Below, in pieces: positions 32,188 to 43,119 of a stretch of 64,000 bases of DNA. The stretch is from Diphasiastrum complanatum (lineage: Eukaryota > Streptophyta > Lycopodiopsida > Lycopodiales > Lycopodiaceae), in NCBI GenBank assembly GCA_029204225.1, contig CM055096.1, positions 75,925,521-75,989,520 of the forward strand, in the 5' to 3' direction. Numbering within the stretch: the first letter of the stretch is position 1; every line of letters begins with the position of its first letter. The notes beneath the pieces are model-generated. The model did no database searches. It was given only the letters and a program-made list of their open reading frames with translations, and was not told the origin of the DNA. The position numbers were made by a program, and so were the translations under genes.

Positions 32188-33665
32188 TTACTGCGGTGGC
32201 CAGTACTTGTGCAACTGGCTACCGTTGATGAGTGTGTCGAATGGCGTCCCATCTAGCTTTTCTAAGTTCACGGCTCCATGATTAAGAATTTCCTTGATCC
32301 TATAAGGACCTTCGCCAGTGAATTTTAACTTCCCCTTGATCGCCTTGGTTTTATACATCAGGACCAGATCTCCTGAACGAAGATCCTTCTTTTGTAGTCT
32401 GCGATCATGCCAAGCTTTACGTCTTTCCTTTTCAGCTGCCAATGCATGCACAGCTAGTAAGCGTGTTTCACATAATTTATGCAAAGCTTCGTGGCATAGC
32501 TGTAGAGATTTGGACTCATTAAGACATTGCGCGATGGCAATCCTTAATGAAGGAACCAAAAACTCTACTGACATCACAACATCCTGACCATATACCAACT
32601 GGAAGGGTGTTTGATAAGTGCTTCCTTTATATGTTGTCCTGAATGCCCACAGTGCAGCATGGCTTCAATTGTTTTCGTGAGCACGCTACACAGGATCTTA
32701 TTGAATGATTCTGCTTGCCCATTACCACGAGGATAATAAGGTGTACTGGTTCTGTGGATCACAAAGAATTCCTCCAACAGGACCTTGATGGTCTCGTTGA
32801 TGAAATGGCTTCCACGATTGCTGACTAGTTCCACCGGGCATCCGAAGCACACAATGATATTTTTATGAAGGAACTTGGCAGTTGTCCTAGCATCAGCTAC
32901 TCTTACTGCCTTGGCTTCGACCCATTTGGTGAGGTAGTCTGTGACTACGATTATGTATCGAGCCTGGGAACACCTTGCTGCAGGGTGAATTGGACCGATA
33001 TAATCCAATCCCCATTTTTCGAATGGTGCTTGGGCTAAGACTGGATGCAGTAGATCATAATTCAATCTCGTTGGTTTCCTTGCCCTTTGGCACACATCGC
33101 ACTTTTTCAAGTATTCCTCCGTATCCTTATGAATGGATGGCCACCAACATCCTGATTGTAGGATCTTGCGAACTGTAATGTCAGATGCAAAATGACCTCC
33201 ACCCATGCCTTCATGTGAAAGCAAAATTATCTGGGTGGCCTCATGAGGAAGAATACATTGTCGAAGAATTCCATCATGACCTCTTCGATACAACTGGCCG
33301 GCAATCAGCTGATAAGGTCTAGCATTCAAGATCAATTTCTGCTGTTTCACCTTTGGTAGTGATTTGTCTGGTTGGCCCCGCATTAGATATTCAACAATGT
33401 CGGCAGCCCATTCTGGTACTGTGTCTATGTAGAATAAGGCAGCATCTGCCAGCTCATTATCAGGTTGGGTTGCAATCTCCTTTCCCTTGATTCGTGACAC
33501 ATGATCTGCCATGTAGTGTTGTTTTCCCTTGCGAACTACTATCCGAAAATCAAATTCCAACAACAGAAGGAGCCATCTGGTGATTCTCCCAGTGTTGCAA
33601 GTTTTATTAACGAGATATAGCAAGGGTTGATGGTCCGTATAAAAAGCAAAATGTGTGGCCATCAA
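32188..33665 (-). pseudogene. Gypsy A integrase and end of RNase H
   Basis: The frame 33665-32574 starts inside RNase H (FYTDHQPLLYLVNK) and continues through the integrase HHCC zinc domain (HEGMGGGH..., CDVCQRA) and DDE core. The first Asp is in WGLDYIGPI and the Glu in NGQAESFNK. The second catalytic position reads VSNRGSHF: the usual Asp is Asn (codon at 32817-32819). A frameshift near 32665 moves the C-terminal domain to 32598-32188 (QLVYGQDVVMSVEFLVPSL; LVLMYKTKAIKGKLKFTGEGPYRI; QLHKYWPP). No chromodomain was recognised. Both the D-to-N change and the frameshift would inactivate it. Confidence 0.88.
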
Positions 33666-34906
33666 ATAGTGTCAAAACTTCTTAACCGCATAGATCATTG
33701 CCAGTGCTTTTCGCTCTGTGGCTAAACTATTCATTTAGGTATCACTAAGCTGTCGGCTTGCAAATCGGATTGGAAAATCCTTTTTGTGTTCACCTGGCTA
33801 GGTAAAGACTGCTCCAACTGCATACTTTGATGCATTCGTATGCACATGAAACTCAATGGACCAATTGGGTGGTTGTGAGATTGGTGTTGAGACCAATGCA
33901 TCCTTAATCTTCTGGAAAGCCTTTAGAGCTTCCTCATTCCAATGTGGATCCGTTGTGAGCTTATAAATTGGTCTGGCTAACTCCGCAAAATCAAGAATGA
34001 AGATCCTATAATAGTTAGCATGATCCATGAAAATGTAGACCTCTCGGATCGTCCCCGGTGGTGGTAGATCAATAATAGATCTGTGGCGATCCCGTGTCTT
34101 GACACTATATGGCCGAGTATCAAGCCACGAGTCACCCAGGATTGACATTTTTCTGGATTCAGGGAGATCTGATATTCGCGACATTTTTGTAGCACCTTCT
34201 CCAAATTGGATAAGTGTTCTGAATATGGTCCATGCATGCACAGATCGTCCAAGAAAACTTCCAGAAATTTTTGAAAATAATCTTTGAATGTCACCTGCAT
34301 GACTCGCTGGAAAGTACTTGGGGCATTGCAAAGTCCGAATGGCATCACTTTATAGGCATAAGTTCCCCATTCCGTGGTAAATGTTGTCTTGTGTTGGTCC
34401 TGGAGGGCTATTTTCACCTGGTTGTAGCCACTGAAGCCATCCAAAAAATTGTAGGCTTCGTTGCCAGCTACTCTATCGAGGACACTTTCCGTAAATGGTA
34501 AAGAGAAATGGTCCTTTTTGGTGACTGCATTAAGCGCCTTCAGATTCACACAGATCCGCATTTTGCCATTCTTCTTGGGTACTATAACTATTGGTGATAC
34601 CCATTCCGTGTGCTCAATTTCGTAAATGAAATCTGCATCCATAAGCTTCTGCAACTGCTGCTTGATCAGTTCTGCATAATTCAGGTTGCAGCGGTAGTAA
34701 CGGCTTACCTTGGGGACTGCTCCATCTACCAAGGGTATGGTATGTTGGACTACTGTTGGCGGAATGCCATTTAGATCACTATAGCTCCAGGCAAAACAGT
34801 CTTTATATTCCACCAACAAGGATCGCAGTCTCTTGAACTTCATGGGTGTTAACTGCTCTCCCACATGCACTATCCTTTCTTCTTCTCCTGGTTCCGCAAG
34901 ATTCAT
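33666..34906 (-). pseudogene. Gypsy A reverse transcriptase and start of RNase H
   Basis: The frame 34906-33977 carries the RT core: WVSPIVIVPKKNGKMR, LPF, FLDGFSGYNQ, MPFGLCNAPSTFQRVM and the catalytic box VFLDDL. Near 34070 the frame shifts, and the connection/RNase H part continues in 34331-33798 (IDLPPPGT, HANYYRIF, ASKYAVGAVFT). It then passes through stops (for example 33798-33800 and about 33668) into the following frame. Upstream of RT the linker peptide MNLAEPGEEERIVHVGEQLTP matches Gypsy B. Confidence 0.9.
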
Positions 34907-35520
34907 TGGCTGTGTTCGCGCAGGTCCCTCGAAGACTTGTTCCGCTGGTGCCTAACTTTGATCAGGTTCTCATTGGGCTTGCAGCATCATGATTACCATG
35001 TCGTCCAATGTATAATTCTTAAAAGTATCAAGCATCTCGTGAACTAGAGCTCGTCAAGATTCCTCTTTCAGCATATTGATCTTGGCCCGACTGGTCATTT
35101 TTTTATTTTCTGTCACATGTGTAGAAGATGACGCTGTATTTGAGTCCAACTTGATTGACTTTAAGGAATCCAACACCTTCTTTTTGCTCTTTTTTTGTCA
35201 TTTTGGTGGGTTCCTCCTTGTTCTCTTTCATCGGAACTGTTGTGACATTCGCCTTATGGTTGCGAATATCAATGTCCACTGTAGCTATCGCCTCTTCGGG
35301 TAGGTCACTCCATCGGATCACCTAGTTATAGCGTTGCTTCAACTGATTCTTCTTATTCGCAGGTGCCTTGGGTGGATCGATCCTTGAGACTTGCGCTAAT
35401 GCAGACCTTTGTGGTGGTTGAGCTGGTACCCTCTTGGTTTTGTAACGATCTGGGTCCACGTGGTGTAGGACCTGTTCATCAGTCAGCTCAAATTGCACAG
35501 ATGGTAGAATCTATGTGTCA
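34907..35520 (-). pseudogene. Gypsy A linker region, protease missing
   Basis: Broken Lys-rich coding (for example 35321-35103, PTKMTKKEQKEG) corresponds to the low-complexity linker that in Gypsy B lies between protease and RT (49285-49900). It directly adjoins the gag knuckle remnant at about 35530. The retropepsin domain, with its VIDGGSGVNL signature in Gypsy B, is therefore deleted here. Confidence 0.7.
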
Positions 35521-36239
35521 ATCTCAGATTTTGCTTTAGGACTGGACACTCGTTCGCTGTATGGTTTTGCGTGCATACTGAATACCATACATTTTTTTGT
35601 CGAGGATACTGCAGCTGGTTTGGTTTCGGTTGATGTGGAGTTACTGCTACAGTTCCTTGTAAGGCCTTCAGTTTCTAATCAAACTACGCCGTAAGTTGCT
35701 CCATCTGTTGTTCGTGTAATTTTGTCATTTGCTCCAACAACAGTTTTGTGGATAGAGCAGATGTGTTTGATGATGATGATGCGATCAAGGGAGTAGGAGT
35801 GTGGGTGGAAGGATATTCGTCGTCAGATCCCTCATCCTTCCCTGATGGCATCTTCCATCACTTCTTGCAGAGTAGCGTACTGCTCCCGTCGTTTTAGTTC
35901 TCTTCTAATGCTTCGACCCTTTCTCTTTTTTCCATCTTGACTTTGTTCAGCAGGAGAAACGGGTCTTCCAGGAACTTAATTGGTTTAAAGCGCGTAGGTG
36001 GATTTTTTTTCCTCTGACAGGTTGAAAAACCAATCTTGAGCCATTGCCATTAGGGACATAGGGAATAACATCAGCTTCTCCGCAGGTGTCCGTTCGCCGT
36101 AGATTTTACAAGCTTGCTCGTAGATTTGGAGGAATCGGATGGAATCTGATGATCCGTCATATTTTGGTATTTCCATCCGTGGCTCTCTCCGAACTGCTTG
36201 CAAGGGAGTGACAGGTATTGGTTGGCCCATTGGATCCAT
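35521..36239 (-). pseudogene. Gypsy A gag
   Basis: The N-terminal part (36239-35985) reads MEIPKYDGSSDSIRFLQIYE with AMAQDWFFNL, typical of plant gypsy gag. The C-terminal part is broken by stops. Near 35530-35600 a degenerate knuckle YSVCTQNHTANEC aligns with CSICTGNHTVNEC of Gypsy B, with the first Cys changed to Tyr. Met at 36239 is the first available, but gag could begin upstream. Confidence 0.8.
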
Positions 36240-36539
36240 TGGTGTCGGTTCCGGTTCTGCCTCTTGTTACACAGCTGCTAATCTGGGAAGGTGTGGTGTC
36301 TGATTTGCTATCCTTCGTGCTATTGATCGTCCCGATCTCAGATTAATTCCAAAGTGATTGGATCTTGCTTATACAGTAGGATGCAGTCTGGATCTTCAAA
36401 GATCTGATCGATCTGATCGGCCGGAAGTGAATTTTAGGCCTTTTACGGTGGTTTTTCCTTGATAACTTTTTACTCCTTGCACTGATTGACCTGAGATTTG
36501 GACAGTAGCTGGATCTGATGCAGATCTTTCCACTGATCT

Positions 36540-37330
36540 GGTCTACGAGGGTTATCTTGTGCGAGAGTTGGCTGTGCGAGGGTTCTTTAGCTATTTTTGC
36601 AGCTAAAAAACTTGATATCTTTCAGATCTCTAAGAATTAACTCTCGCAAGGTTCACAGTAGCTAGATCTGGGTCAGATCTCACTACAAAATTCTCTGCAA
36701 GAGTTAACTCTTGCAAGAGGTGAAAATTTCACTGTCTACGAGGGTTCAAAACCACTTTTTTGGCTTGATCTTTACCAGATCTTCACACTAACTCTCGCAG
36801 GCTTCATCACTGATGTAAATTACCTTTCTAAATCGATTGAGAGGGTCTGCGAGAGTTCTTACTAGAAGGATTTGCTAGATCTTCACTTTTTAGTGATTTT
36901 TTTGCACTTAAATCCAATTTTCTGCTCACTGGAATCAGACTAACTCTCGCAAGCTCTTCTGTGTCCTGGTCTCACTGAGATGGAACTTCAGAATCCTCTG
37001 CGAGAGTTTTGACCACTAGAACTGGAAATTTTGCTGTCTGCGAGAGTTCACTGGTACTTTCCCATCTTTTTTTCACTAGGAACTCTCGCACAGGCACTTA
37101 GATTTCAAACTAACTCTCGCAGGCTTCTCTGTGTCCTAGTCTCACTAAGATGGAACTTCAGAGGGCTCTGCGAGAGTTCTTATGAAAATTTGAATTTTTT
37201 TGGATTTCTTCAAGGGTTTTTTGAATTTTTTTATGATCTTTCTCTGATTTTTACAATCTGCTTGGAACTAACTCTCACAGACTTCTATGCAGGTCTAGGA
37301 CAGTACCCTGGAGCTGCTGCCAGTCATGCA
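36540..37330. repeat. Array of inverted 10-bp motifs in Gypsy A leader
   Basis: AACTCTCGC or GCGAGAGTT (also GCGAGGGTT) occurs exactly at 36561, 36576, 36649, 36790, 36849, 36942, 37000, 37040, 37081, 37112 and 37170, with near matches between. Three modules start AACTCTCGCA and end TGCGAGAGTT with nearly equal length: 36790-36857, 36942-37008 and 37112-37178. The last two are also similar throughout (CTCTGTGTCCT, TCTCACT.AGATGGAACTTCAG). At 36696-36715 there is a perfect 20-bp palindrome TGCAAGAGTTAACTCTTGCA. Each module could fold into a hairpin in RNA or single-stranded DNA. Confidence 0.85.
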
Positions 37331-37629
37331 AGGGTTAATTCCCACTGATTCTGGATATGTAAAAATCTGATGAGTTTTTTTTAGCTCTTTTTCTCTCCAA
37401 AATGCAAATTGGTGTGTTTTTTTGAGTTTTTTGGATGGTTGGTTTGGGTTTCAAGCCCTTAGAGGTTGTTCAGGGCGTCCTCTACCCTCTCACACCTCCT
37501 TCGCTAGCTGTGAATAGTCCAAACATAAAAAATACATAAAACTAACTCTAAATCTCACAAATCTACTTAAACTACTCTAAAAAGCAAGAAAATAGCTAAA
37601 ATGCAGCTAAACTAGTTAGTGGAAACCTA

Positions 37630-37647
37630 TCTCCGGCAACAGCACCA
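37630..37647 (-). other. Primer-binding site, Asp-tRNA-like
   Basis: On the minus strand TGGTGCTGTTGCCGGAGA lies one base inside the 5' LTR. It resembles TGGCGCCGTTGCCGGGGA, the PBS complementary to plant Asp tRNA used by Athila/Tat-type gypsy elements, with a few mismatches as expected of an old copy. Confidence 0.75.
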
Positions 37648-37648
37648 C

Positions 37649-37802
37649 TGTGGGGTCGAAGATCTCTCGTAGTATACCCTTCCATCTGTCGACAAAGGTT
37701 AGATCACTGGATAGGTGCCTAACTATGCATAGATGCTACTTTTAGTTAAATTCCTACTTTCCCCCTTAACTCGAAGAAGAGATTGAGAAGGGAAGAGAAA
37801 GA
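37649..37802 (-). repeat. Gypsy A 5' LTR remnant
   Basis: TGTGGGGTCGAAGATCTCTC and the next ~95 bp match 27364 onward with several substitutions. After an internal deletion of about 100 bp, GAAGAGATTGAGAAGGGAAG matches again. Similarity ends at about 37802. Confidence 0.8.
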
Positions 37803-38345
37803 CGAAAATTGGCCGTAAACAGTCAGTCTGCATAAATGAACTAAAACAGTCACTCTGTAGAAATGAACTAGAACTGCCATAGGCGACAGTGTCTTATATA
37901 GATCATTCTACACATAAAATTGCAAGCAATCACAAGTATAGTGCACCAATGGATAGTAGAACCCAAGAGAACCATGTATAAGCATGAAATGAGATAGAGA
38001 AAAGAGAAGATATGTCTCTTCACGAGTTACATCCTTTTATAGCAGATCCAAACCCTATTTGACCACTTGACTTTCCCTCCAAAATGTGAACCCTACTATT
38101 TTTTAGTCTAGATTCAATGTACCCAACATTTAAATTTGAATCTACTCAAACTCGACTTCTAACTTTTCCACACTTTCAAAAAGTGTTTATTCAAATGAAA
38201 TTTAGACTAATGAACTTTGAAAATTCAAACTCTAAGTCTAAGATAAAGTTGGCCTCAATTTGTCAAATATAATAATGTAGCAAATATGACTAAACTAGTT
38301 GAATCTTTTACACTTTCCATTTGAGACCTTCTTGGAACCCATACT
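37803..38345. other. Unassigned stretch
   Basis: No gene recognised. A short internal direct repeat (ACAGTCA.TCTG.A.AAATGAACTA) occurs near 37820 and 37850. It lies between the broken Gypsy A LTR and a gag fragment. Confidence 0.45.
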
Positions 38346-38873
38346 TGTGATATTTTTCTTGAATAATCCGAGGATTAATCGAACAAAAAGAAACTTTGTG
38401 TCCATTTGAATTGCACAAATGACAATGAGCACTAATTCATGGTATGATTGCCAGTACAGGTCACACACCAAATATTTTTCCTGCTAGGAAAAACTTTGAG
38501 CATCTTCCTAGCACCTTTGTCGATCTTAGCATGATGTTCTTCCAAAGCTTTCAACTTTGCATCAAATTGTGCTTGCATCTTTTTCAACTGCAACTGTTGC
38601 TTTTGGCCAAGTCTTTCAAACTCGTCCATCATCAATTCGGTTGTCGCATTGATATTAGTTGACGCAATCGTAGTGGAAGTTATGGTCCTTTGCCCTCCAA
38701 TATACGACAACATTCCAACATGCGGCTCATCATTTGAATCTTCATCTTCTTCACGAATAGCTTTATCCATTGCATGTTGCAATGTCATGTACTATTCACA
38801 ACGTTTACGTTTTGGCAATCCGGCCAAAAAATCTTTCCATCTGAATAAGTACTCAGAGATGCAACAATTTTAA
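38346..38873 (-). pseudogene. Gypsy gag fragment (B-like)
   Basis: The minus frame 38788-38432 aligns with Gypsy B gag: LQHAMDKAIREEDEDSNDEP matches LQNAMDNTIREEDEDSNEEP, then FERLGQKQQLQLKKMQ matches FEKLGKNQQKHMEKLQ. The knuckle half CVTCTGNHTMN is followed by a stop. Similarity continues downstream to about 38346 (ATAATCCGAGGATT) and upstream as GLPKRKRCE at about 38810. No LTR or pol accompanies it. Confidence 0.82.
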
Positions 38874-39817
38874 AATTGCTTGCCTCTTCTCATGAACTAC
38901 TAACTCAAATATCCAAAGATATACTAAGCTATAAATCTTCCAAATGGTTTGATCTACTCCAAAACAAAAGTTCATCACCTTCATGTAATCCTAATTACAT
39001 GAACCACTGGGTGAATTAACTTCTTCATTTCAGAGATCAAATCCAAAAGCTAAAGAAAATCCATTTCAAATTCTTGTAGAAAATAATGCTTCTTGATACA
39101 AATATTCTTAAAATATCCAAATATTCTAAAATATTACAATTCAATTATCTAAAATCCCTAGGAGATCCATCAAGTCTCAGACAATCATAACTCAATCCAA
39201 AGTACTACAGTTACTCTAATGAGTTAACAACCCCATTTCTAGCACCAAACGCAAAAAATCAACAACTATCTGTATCTTAATAGAGTTATCTGTCTCCTAT
39301 AAATATGGAGATATAGACTGAACTTTGTACACAAGCACTTATAGACTACAATATGTAAAGAAAGCAATTCCTCATAAGTAAACAATTACTTAATGGAAAG
39401 GCCTGTGAGATCCAAATCAAGTATGCATTGGAGTAAAGAAATTTAGAGTTCAACTAACAGATCTAAATGCTTGACTCTCCCAATTGATCAAGAATTACTC
39501 ACTATCTATAGGGTTCCAAAACCATAATCATTAAAAAGTACTGATACAAAGAGTAGGATCATGTGCATGAACACATGCAATCCCCCGTGTAGGTCAACTA
39601 TAAATAGATCACAACTCTTTATGCATACCTCCTGCCTATATCAGTCACACGTACATCCACTACTCCATATGTCTCAATTAAAGTGTCTGGGTCCTCTCAA
39701 GGTTATTAGTCACCAACAAGCCTCGACGTGGAATAAAATTTAGGCGTGACCAAAATTCTTGAGCACTGGAGGGCCGATCTACCATATTAGGATTGTTCCA
39801 TGTCCTTAGCAGGTCGT
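38874..39817. other. Intergenic stretch, no gene
   Basis: No supported gene. It lies upstream of the ATP synthase subunit e gene; the right part is the presumed distal promoter region. Confidence 0.5.
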
Positions 39818-39843
39818 GAGAGAGAGAGAGAGAGAGAGAGAGA
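39818..39843. repeat. (GA)13 microsatellite
   Basis: Thirteen GA units, about 280 bp upstream of the subunit e start codon. GA-rich tracts are common in plant promoters and 5' UTRs. A role here is not shown. Confidence 0.9.
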
Positions 39844-40120
39844 CAACTCTAGCTCGAAGATAGGGTTTGTGGTAATAATTTTGGCTTGAAGATAGTATTT
39901 GTGGTAATTTTTCCATACTATGCTTCTAAGGGTACATTGGTGCAAGGTCCAAGGGGGATGAATCATGATGTATGTAGGCTTTTTACTTTGGTGCGGTGGC
40001 CTTGGACCAGGCCAAAATAGAAAGCATGCCTCTTCTTCTTTGCGAGCCCTAAAACAGAGGCACACGCGAGAAGAGAAAAAATAGAGAGACAGCGAGAAGG
40101 GAGAAGGTGAGCGATCAGCG

Positions 40121-41448
40121 ATGGCGGGTGCACCTGGAGGCCCTTACTCTGGCACAAGCACTCTGGCTTTGGTATTTCACCCTTTTCTTTTCTCAGATCT
40201 GTTCTTCTCACGTTTTTGGATCTGTGGGTTTCTAGCCGCCTGCTTCCAGTTGTTGAAATCAGGAAGGATCTTCATTTCTGGATGCTATTCTGGTATGGTC
40301 TTACATGTCAGCGGATGGATTTTATGTTTATCTTTGTGGGATTTTCGTTTCCACATTTTTTAACTGTTCATCTGCAGGATTACATCCGGCAATGTGACTC
40401 TCAAGCATATATGAATCTGTCTCCCTTTTGAAATTTTAGATGCACTAAGTAAACGGTGACCTTGACTGTTCTTACAGTTTGGCCAGTTTATTTGAGTTTG
40501 TAATGTCGCAGCTCTTCAGACCCCTGGTTTTAATTTTTTGCCTATCTCCTACCCTTTATCAGCTTGGAGATAACCATTTCTGAATCCAGTTAAGTTGTTT
40601 TCACAATTGCCCACTTGAATGCTGATTTTTAGTTCCTTTTCTAGCTTTAAGTTCTTAATAAATGCATTGCCCCCCAAGCAGTAAACCTTCTAGAGAAGGG
40701 CATGGTTTCCATTTGTTTTCTATTTTACGGAGAAATGCCATGGTTTCTTGGTTTCTACATTCAATAGAGAAAGACTTGTGTTTTTGTACATAACATCACG
40801 CTTTTTCCGTTCTGGTCTACTTTTTGTTTAGTTGATCATTTTGTATGTTTCTTTTGCTTCCCCATCATTTGGGAAACTATTGTGAAATTTAAGTGTGAAT
40901 TTGCTTCAAATATGCAAATGCAGGTAGCTAGAGTCTCAGCTTTCACATTTGGATTAGTCTATGGCAAGATGAAATATTCTTACCTCAAGGTACGTCTAAC
41001 CATCCTCAAAGAAGTTTATTTAAAAAGTTGCAAGCGCCTTTAGGGTTGTCATTAAGTATTATTGATTGGACGTCTAGTAGGTAAAAATCCCTGTATGGAT
41101 TTGAGAATGAATCTCACTGGTAATACTAAGTTGTCATGTTAATACAATACGAACTCACGCTTGAAGGGTACCTTTTTTCCCTGGTAAACTCAGAAGCTTA
41201 ATGTGATTTCAGCTTGGTGCCATAGCTCACGCTTTGCACCAATGGAAATTTTCACTAGCTTCAGAGAAGAAGCCAGGCAGGGTTGAGATCCAGTCTTGTG
41301 CACTCTAAGGCTTTGTTCATTAGCTAATTACTCATAGATTTAGTTATGTCCTAGATAAGAAAATGGAATTGGATGTTTTCTCACTTGTTACCATGTTCAG
41401 TCCAAGGCTGCAGCCCAGCAGAAGGCTTCTTCAAGTCTGCATCATTAA
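40121..41448 (+). CDS. Mitochondrial ATP synthase subunit e, three exons (54 aa)
   Basis: Exons are 40121-40171, 40924-40989 and 41401-41448 (stop included), joined in phase 0. Intron 1 runs from GTATTT to ATGCAG (752 bp) and intron 2 from GTACGT to TTCAG (411 bp). Exon 1 encodes a start with GGPYSGTSTLAL; exon 2 encodes VARVSAFTFGLVYGKMKYSY then LK; exon 3 encodes SKAAAQQKASSSLHH. This follows what I know of plant ATP synthase subunit e (GPYSGTSTLALVAR, a small hydrophobic segment with GxxxG, a Lys/Ala tail ending in HH). The GLVYG stretch provides the GxxxG motif that in yeast subunit e supports dimerisation of the F1Fo complex in the inner membrane. The exons are intact, so this is probably an active host gene. 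The 51, 66 and 48-bp exons explain why no long open frame marks it. An alternative exon at 41213-41308 (also AG-preceded and open) fits the family less well. Confidence 0.87.
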
Positions 41449-43119
41449 TATAAAACACAGGATGAAGGATTTTTTTGGCAGTGATCCCTTTGGGCACTTT
41501 ATGGGGATGCCAGAAAGTTTTGACGGCCCCAGTGACGAATTGCCAGCATTCTTAACTGTTCGGATTGAAATAAAAGGTTTACATGTCACTCAAAGATACA
41601 CTATATTCTCCCCTAAAAGTGTTTGGCTGCGTGCTGCTAAGCTGTACTGAAGCAAAGTCTTTTGTCATTTCAAAGCAGCAAGTATTTTCTGAGAAATGTT
41701 TCTGAATATGAAAGTTTTCACTGTCTTGTGGGTATTACTCCATTGGAGTGTCTTTTCTGTATCGTAGTTCCTTGTCCACGAATTCAAATGCAATAAACTG
41801 GAAAATACATTGTATTGTTTGGAATGTGGCCAGGATTTGAAAGATGCTTCTTTGCTTTCTATTCATGTCTTCTCTTCACAGAATCATTTACAAAAAAAGG
41901 TCAAGCAAGTGATTGGATTCGAAGTGTTAATGATCTTTGTTATTGAGAACTATGATCTTCGTCACACATATCTGAGCTTGGATAAATGTTGTAATTTGTT
42001 GTAATTTATTGATACTTAGTTGTTCTAAGTTGAAACTTGAAAGTAAGAGCACATGAGCCCCTTGTTCGAGCTTTCAAGCATGGACCTCTTTATAGGTCTG
42101 AATACCACCCTCTTTGTTATAAGAGATGGCTTTCAAAAGAGATTGGTACATATCAAGGATTCTATAGAACATTAATTTGTTGGATACTTATGAAGGGGGC
42201 TGAGATGCTTTTTTGTAGCTTAGATAGTTCTTATGAAATGAAAGAAAATGAAGCCATTCTTGATGAGGGTAGTCCTTCCTGAATGTCATTGGGCAAATAT
42301 TCAGAGTAATCCAATAAAGTTCCTTGTTCCTTGAAAAAGTCTCTAGTAATTCTTGTTTTTTCTTTCACAAAGATAACTAGAAATCATTTTTTATTATATA
42401 CACTATTTCCGTTGCAAGTGCCACAAAATTGATATATTGAGTTGAAGCTTTACTATTGGTAAATAGTATCTAGCTTATTCAATTTGTTTCACAACAACAT
42501 AGCATTTATTAAATCAAAGCTAAGTCAGGGATTCGAAAAATCAGGAAGTCTAGTTTTAAGTTATATTCACCCTAGACGATTGGTTAGAAGGCAAGGTTTC
42601 TGCGCTTGTGTGTACACACAAGCAGACATGCAAGCCTTGTTATATTGCAACTTATTCTTTTTTTTAAAGCTAAAATATTGGAATTGTATATTATCTACAT
42701 GCTATTCAATCGTAGAGAAAGAATGAGGCAACTATCTCTAGTCACAAGGACTTTGGATATTGTTGAAGTCCATAAACCTTTCATACAATCTAGGTTTTCT
42801 AGGTAAAATAGGTAAACTTTGGAATAAGCAACTTCAAATAGTAGCACATTACAAGGGGATACAAACACTATAGTTCATTATCCAACTAAAACCACATCCC
42901 ATGTATTTGCGGCTTTGAGTATGACAAAAGGTGCACAAAGCAATCAAATGACATAAAAACAACTCTTTGTACAAACTAATCGCAAAACATTCATAAAGAG
43001 TTCGCTTCTTTAACTCATCATCCTTTAGTACACAAACTTTCCCATTCTGAAAGGGTAACCCACCTCAAATGGTGAGCTATTCCAAAATCTTCCTATCTTT
43101 CTTGGAAACTTGATATTCT
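41449..43119. other. 3' region of subunit e gene and intergenic DNA
   Basis: No further gene is supported. The first few hundred bases are presumably 3' UTR, with an AATAAA signal at 41792-41797. A frame at 41363-41650 overlaps exon 3 in another phase and is not considered real. The region 42300-43119 has no recognisable element. Confidence 0.5.

Larger units (their letters stand above)
27364..37802 (-). mobile_element. Gypsy A: minus-strand Ty3/gypsy element with third ORF, protease deleted
   Basis: Reading right to left: 5' LTR remnant (37649-37802), Asp-tRNA-like PBS (37630-37647), motif-rich leader, gag, linker, RT, RNase H, integrase, spacer, ORF3, 3' LTR (27364-28174). RT precedes integrase, the gypsy order. 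A third ORF in sense after pol plus an Asp-tRNA PBS suggests the Athila/Tat side of plant gypsy elements (inference). Protease is absent between gag knuckle and linker. The right LTR matches the left over its first ~115 bp and again over GAAGAGATTGAGAAGGGAAG, with about 100 bp deleted between, and is lost after 37802. Confidence 0.88.

Noticed and set aside
41213-41308. Alternative third exon of subunit e
   Set aside because: It is AG-preceded and open, but its peptide does not match the conserved Lys/Ala/His tail of the family, whereas 41401-41448 does. Kept only as a possible isoform.
41363-41650. Open frame of 95 codons beside the subunit e gene
   Set aside because: It overlaps exon 3 in a different phase and has no recognisable domain; it is probably 3' UTR.
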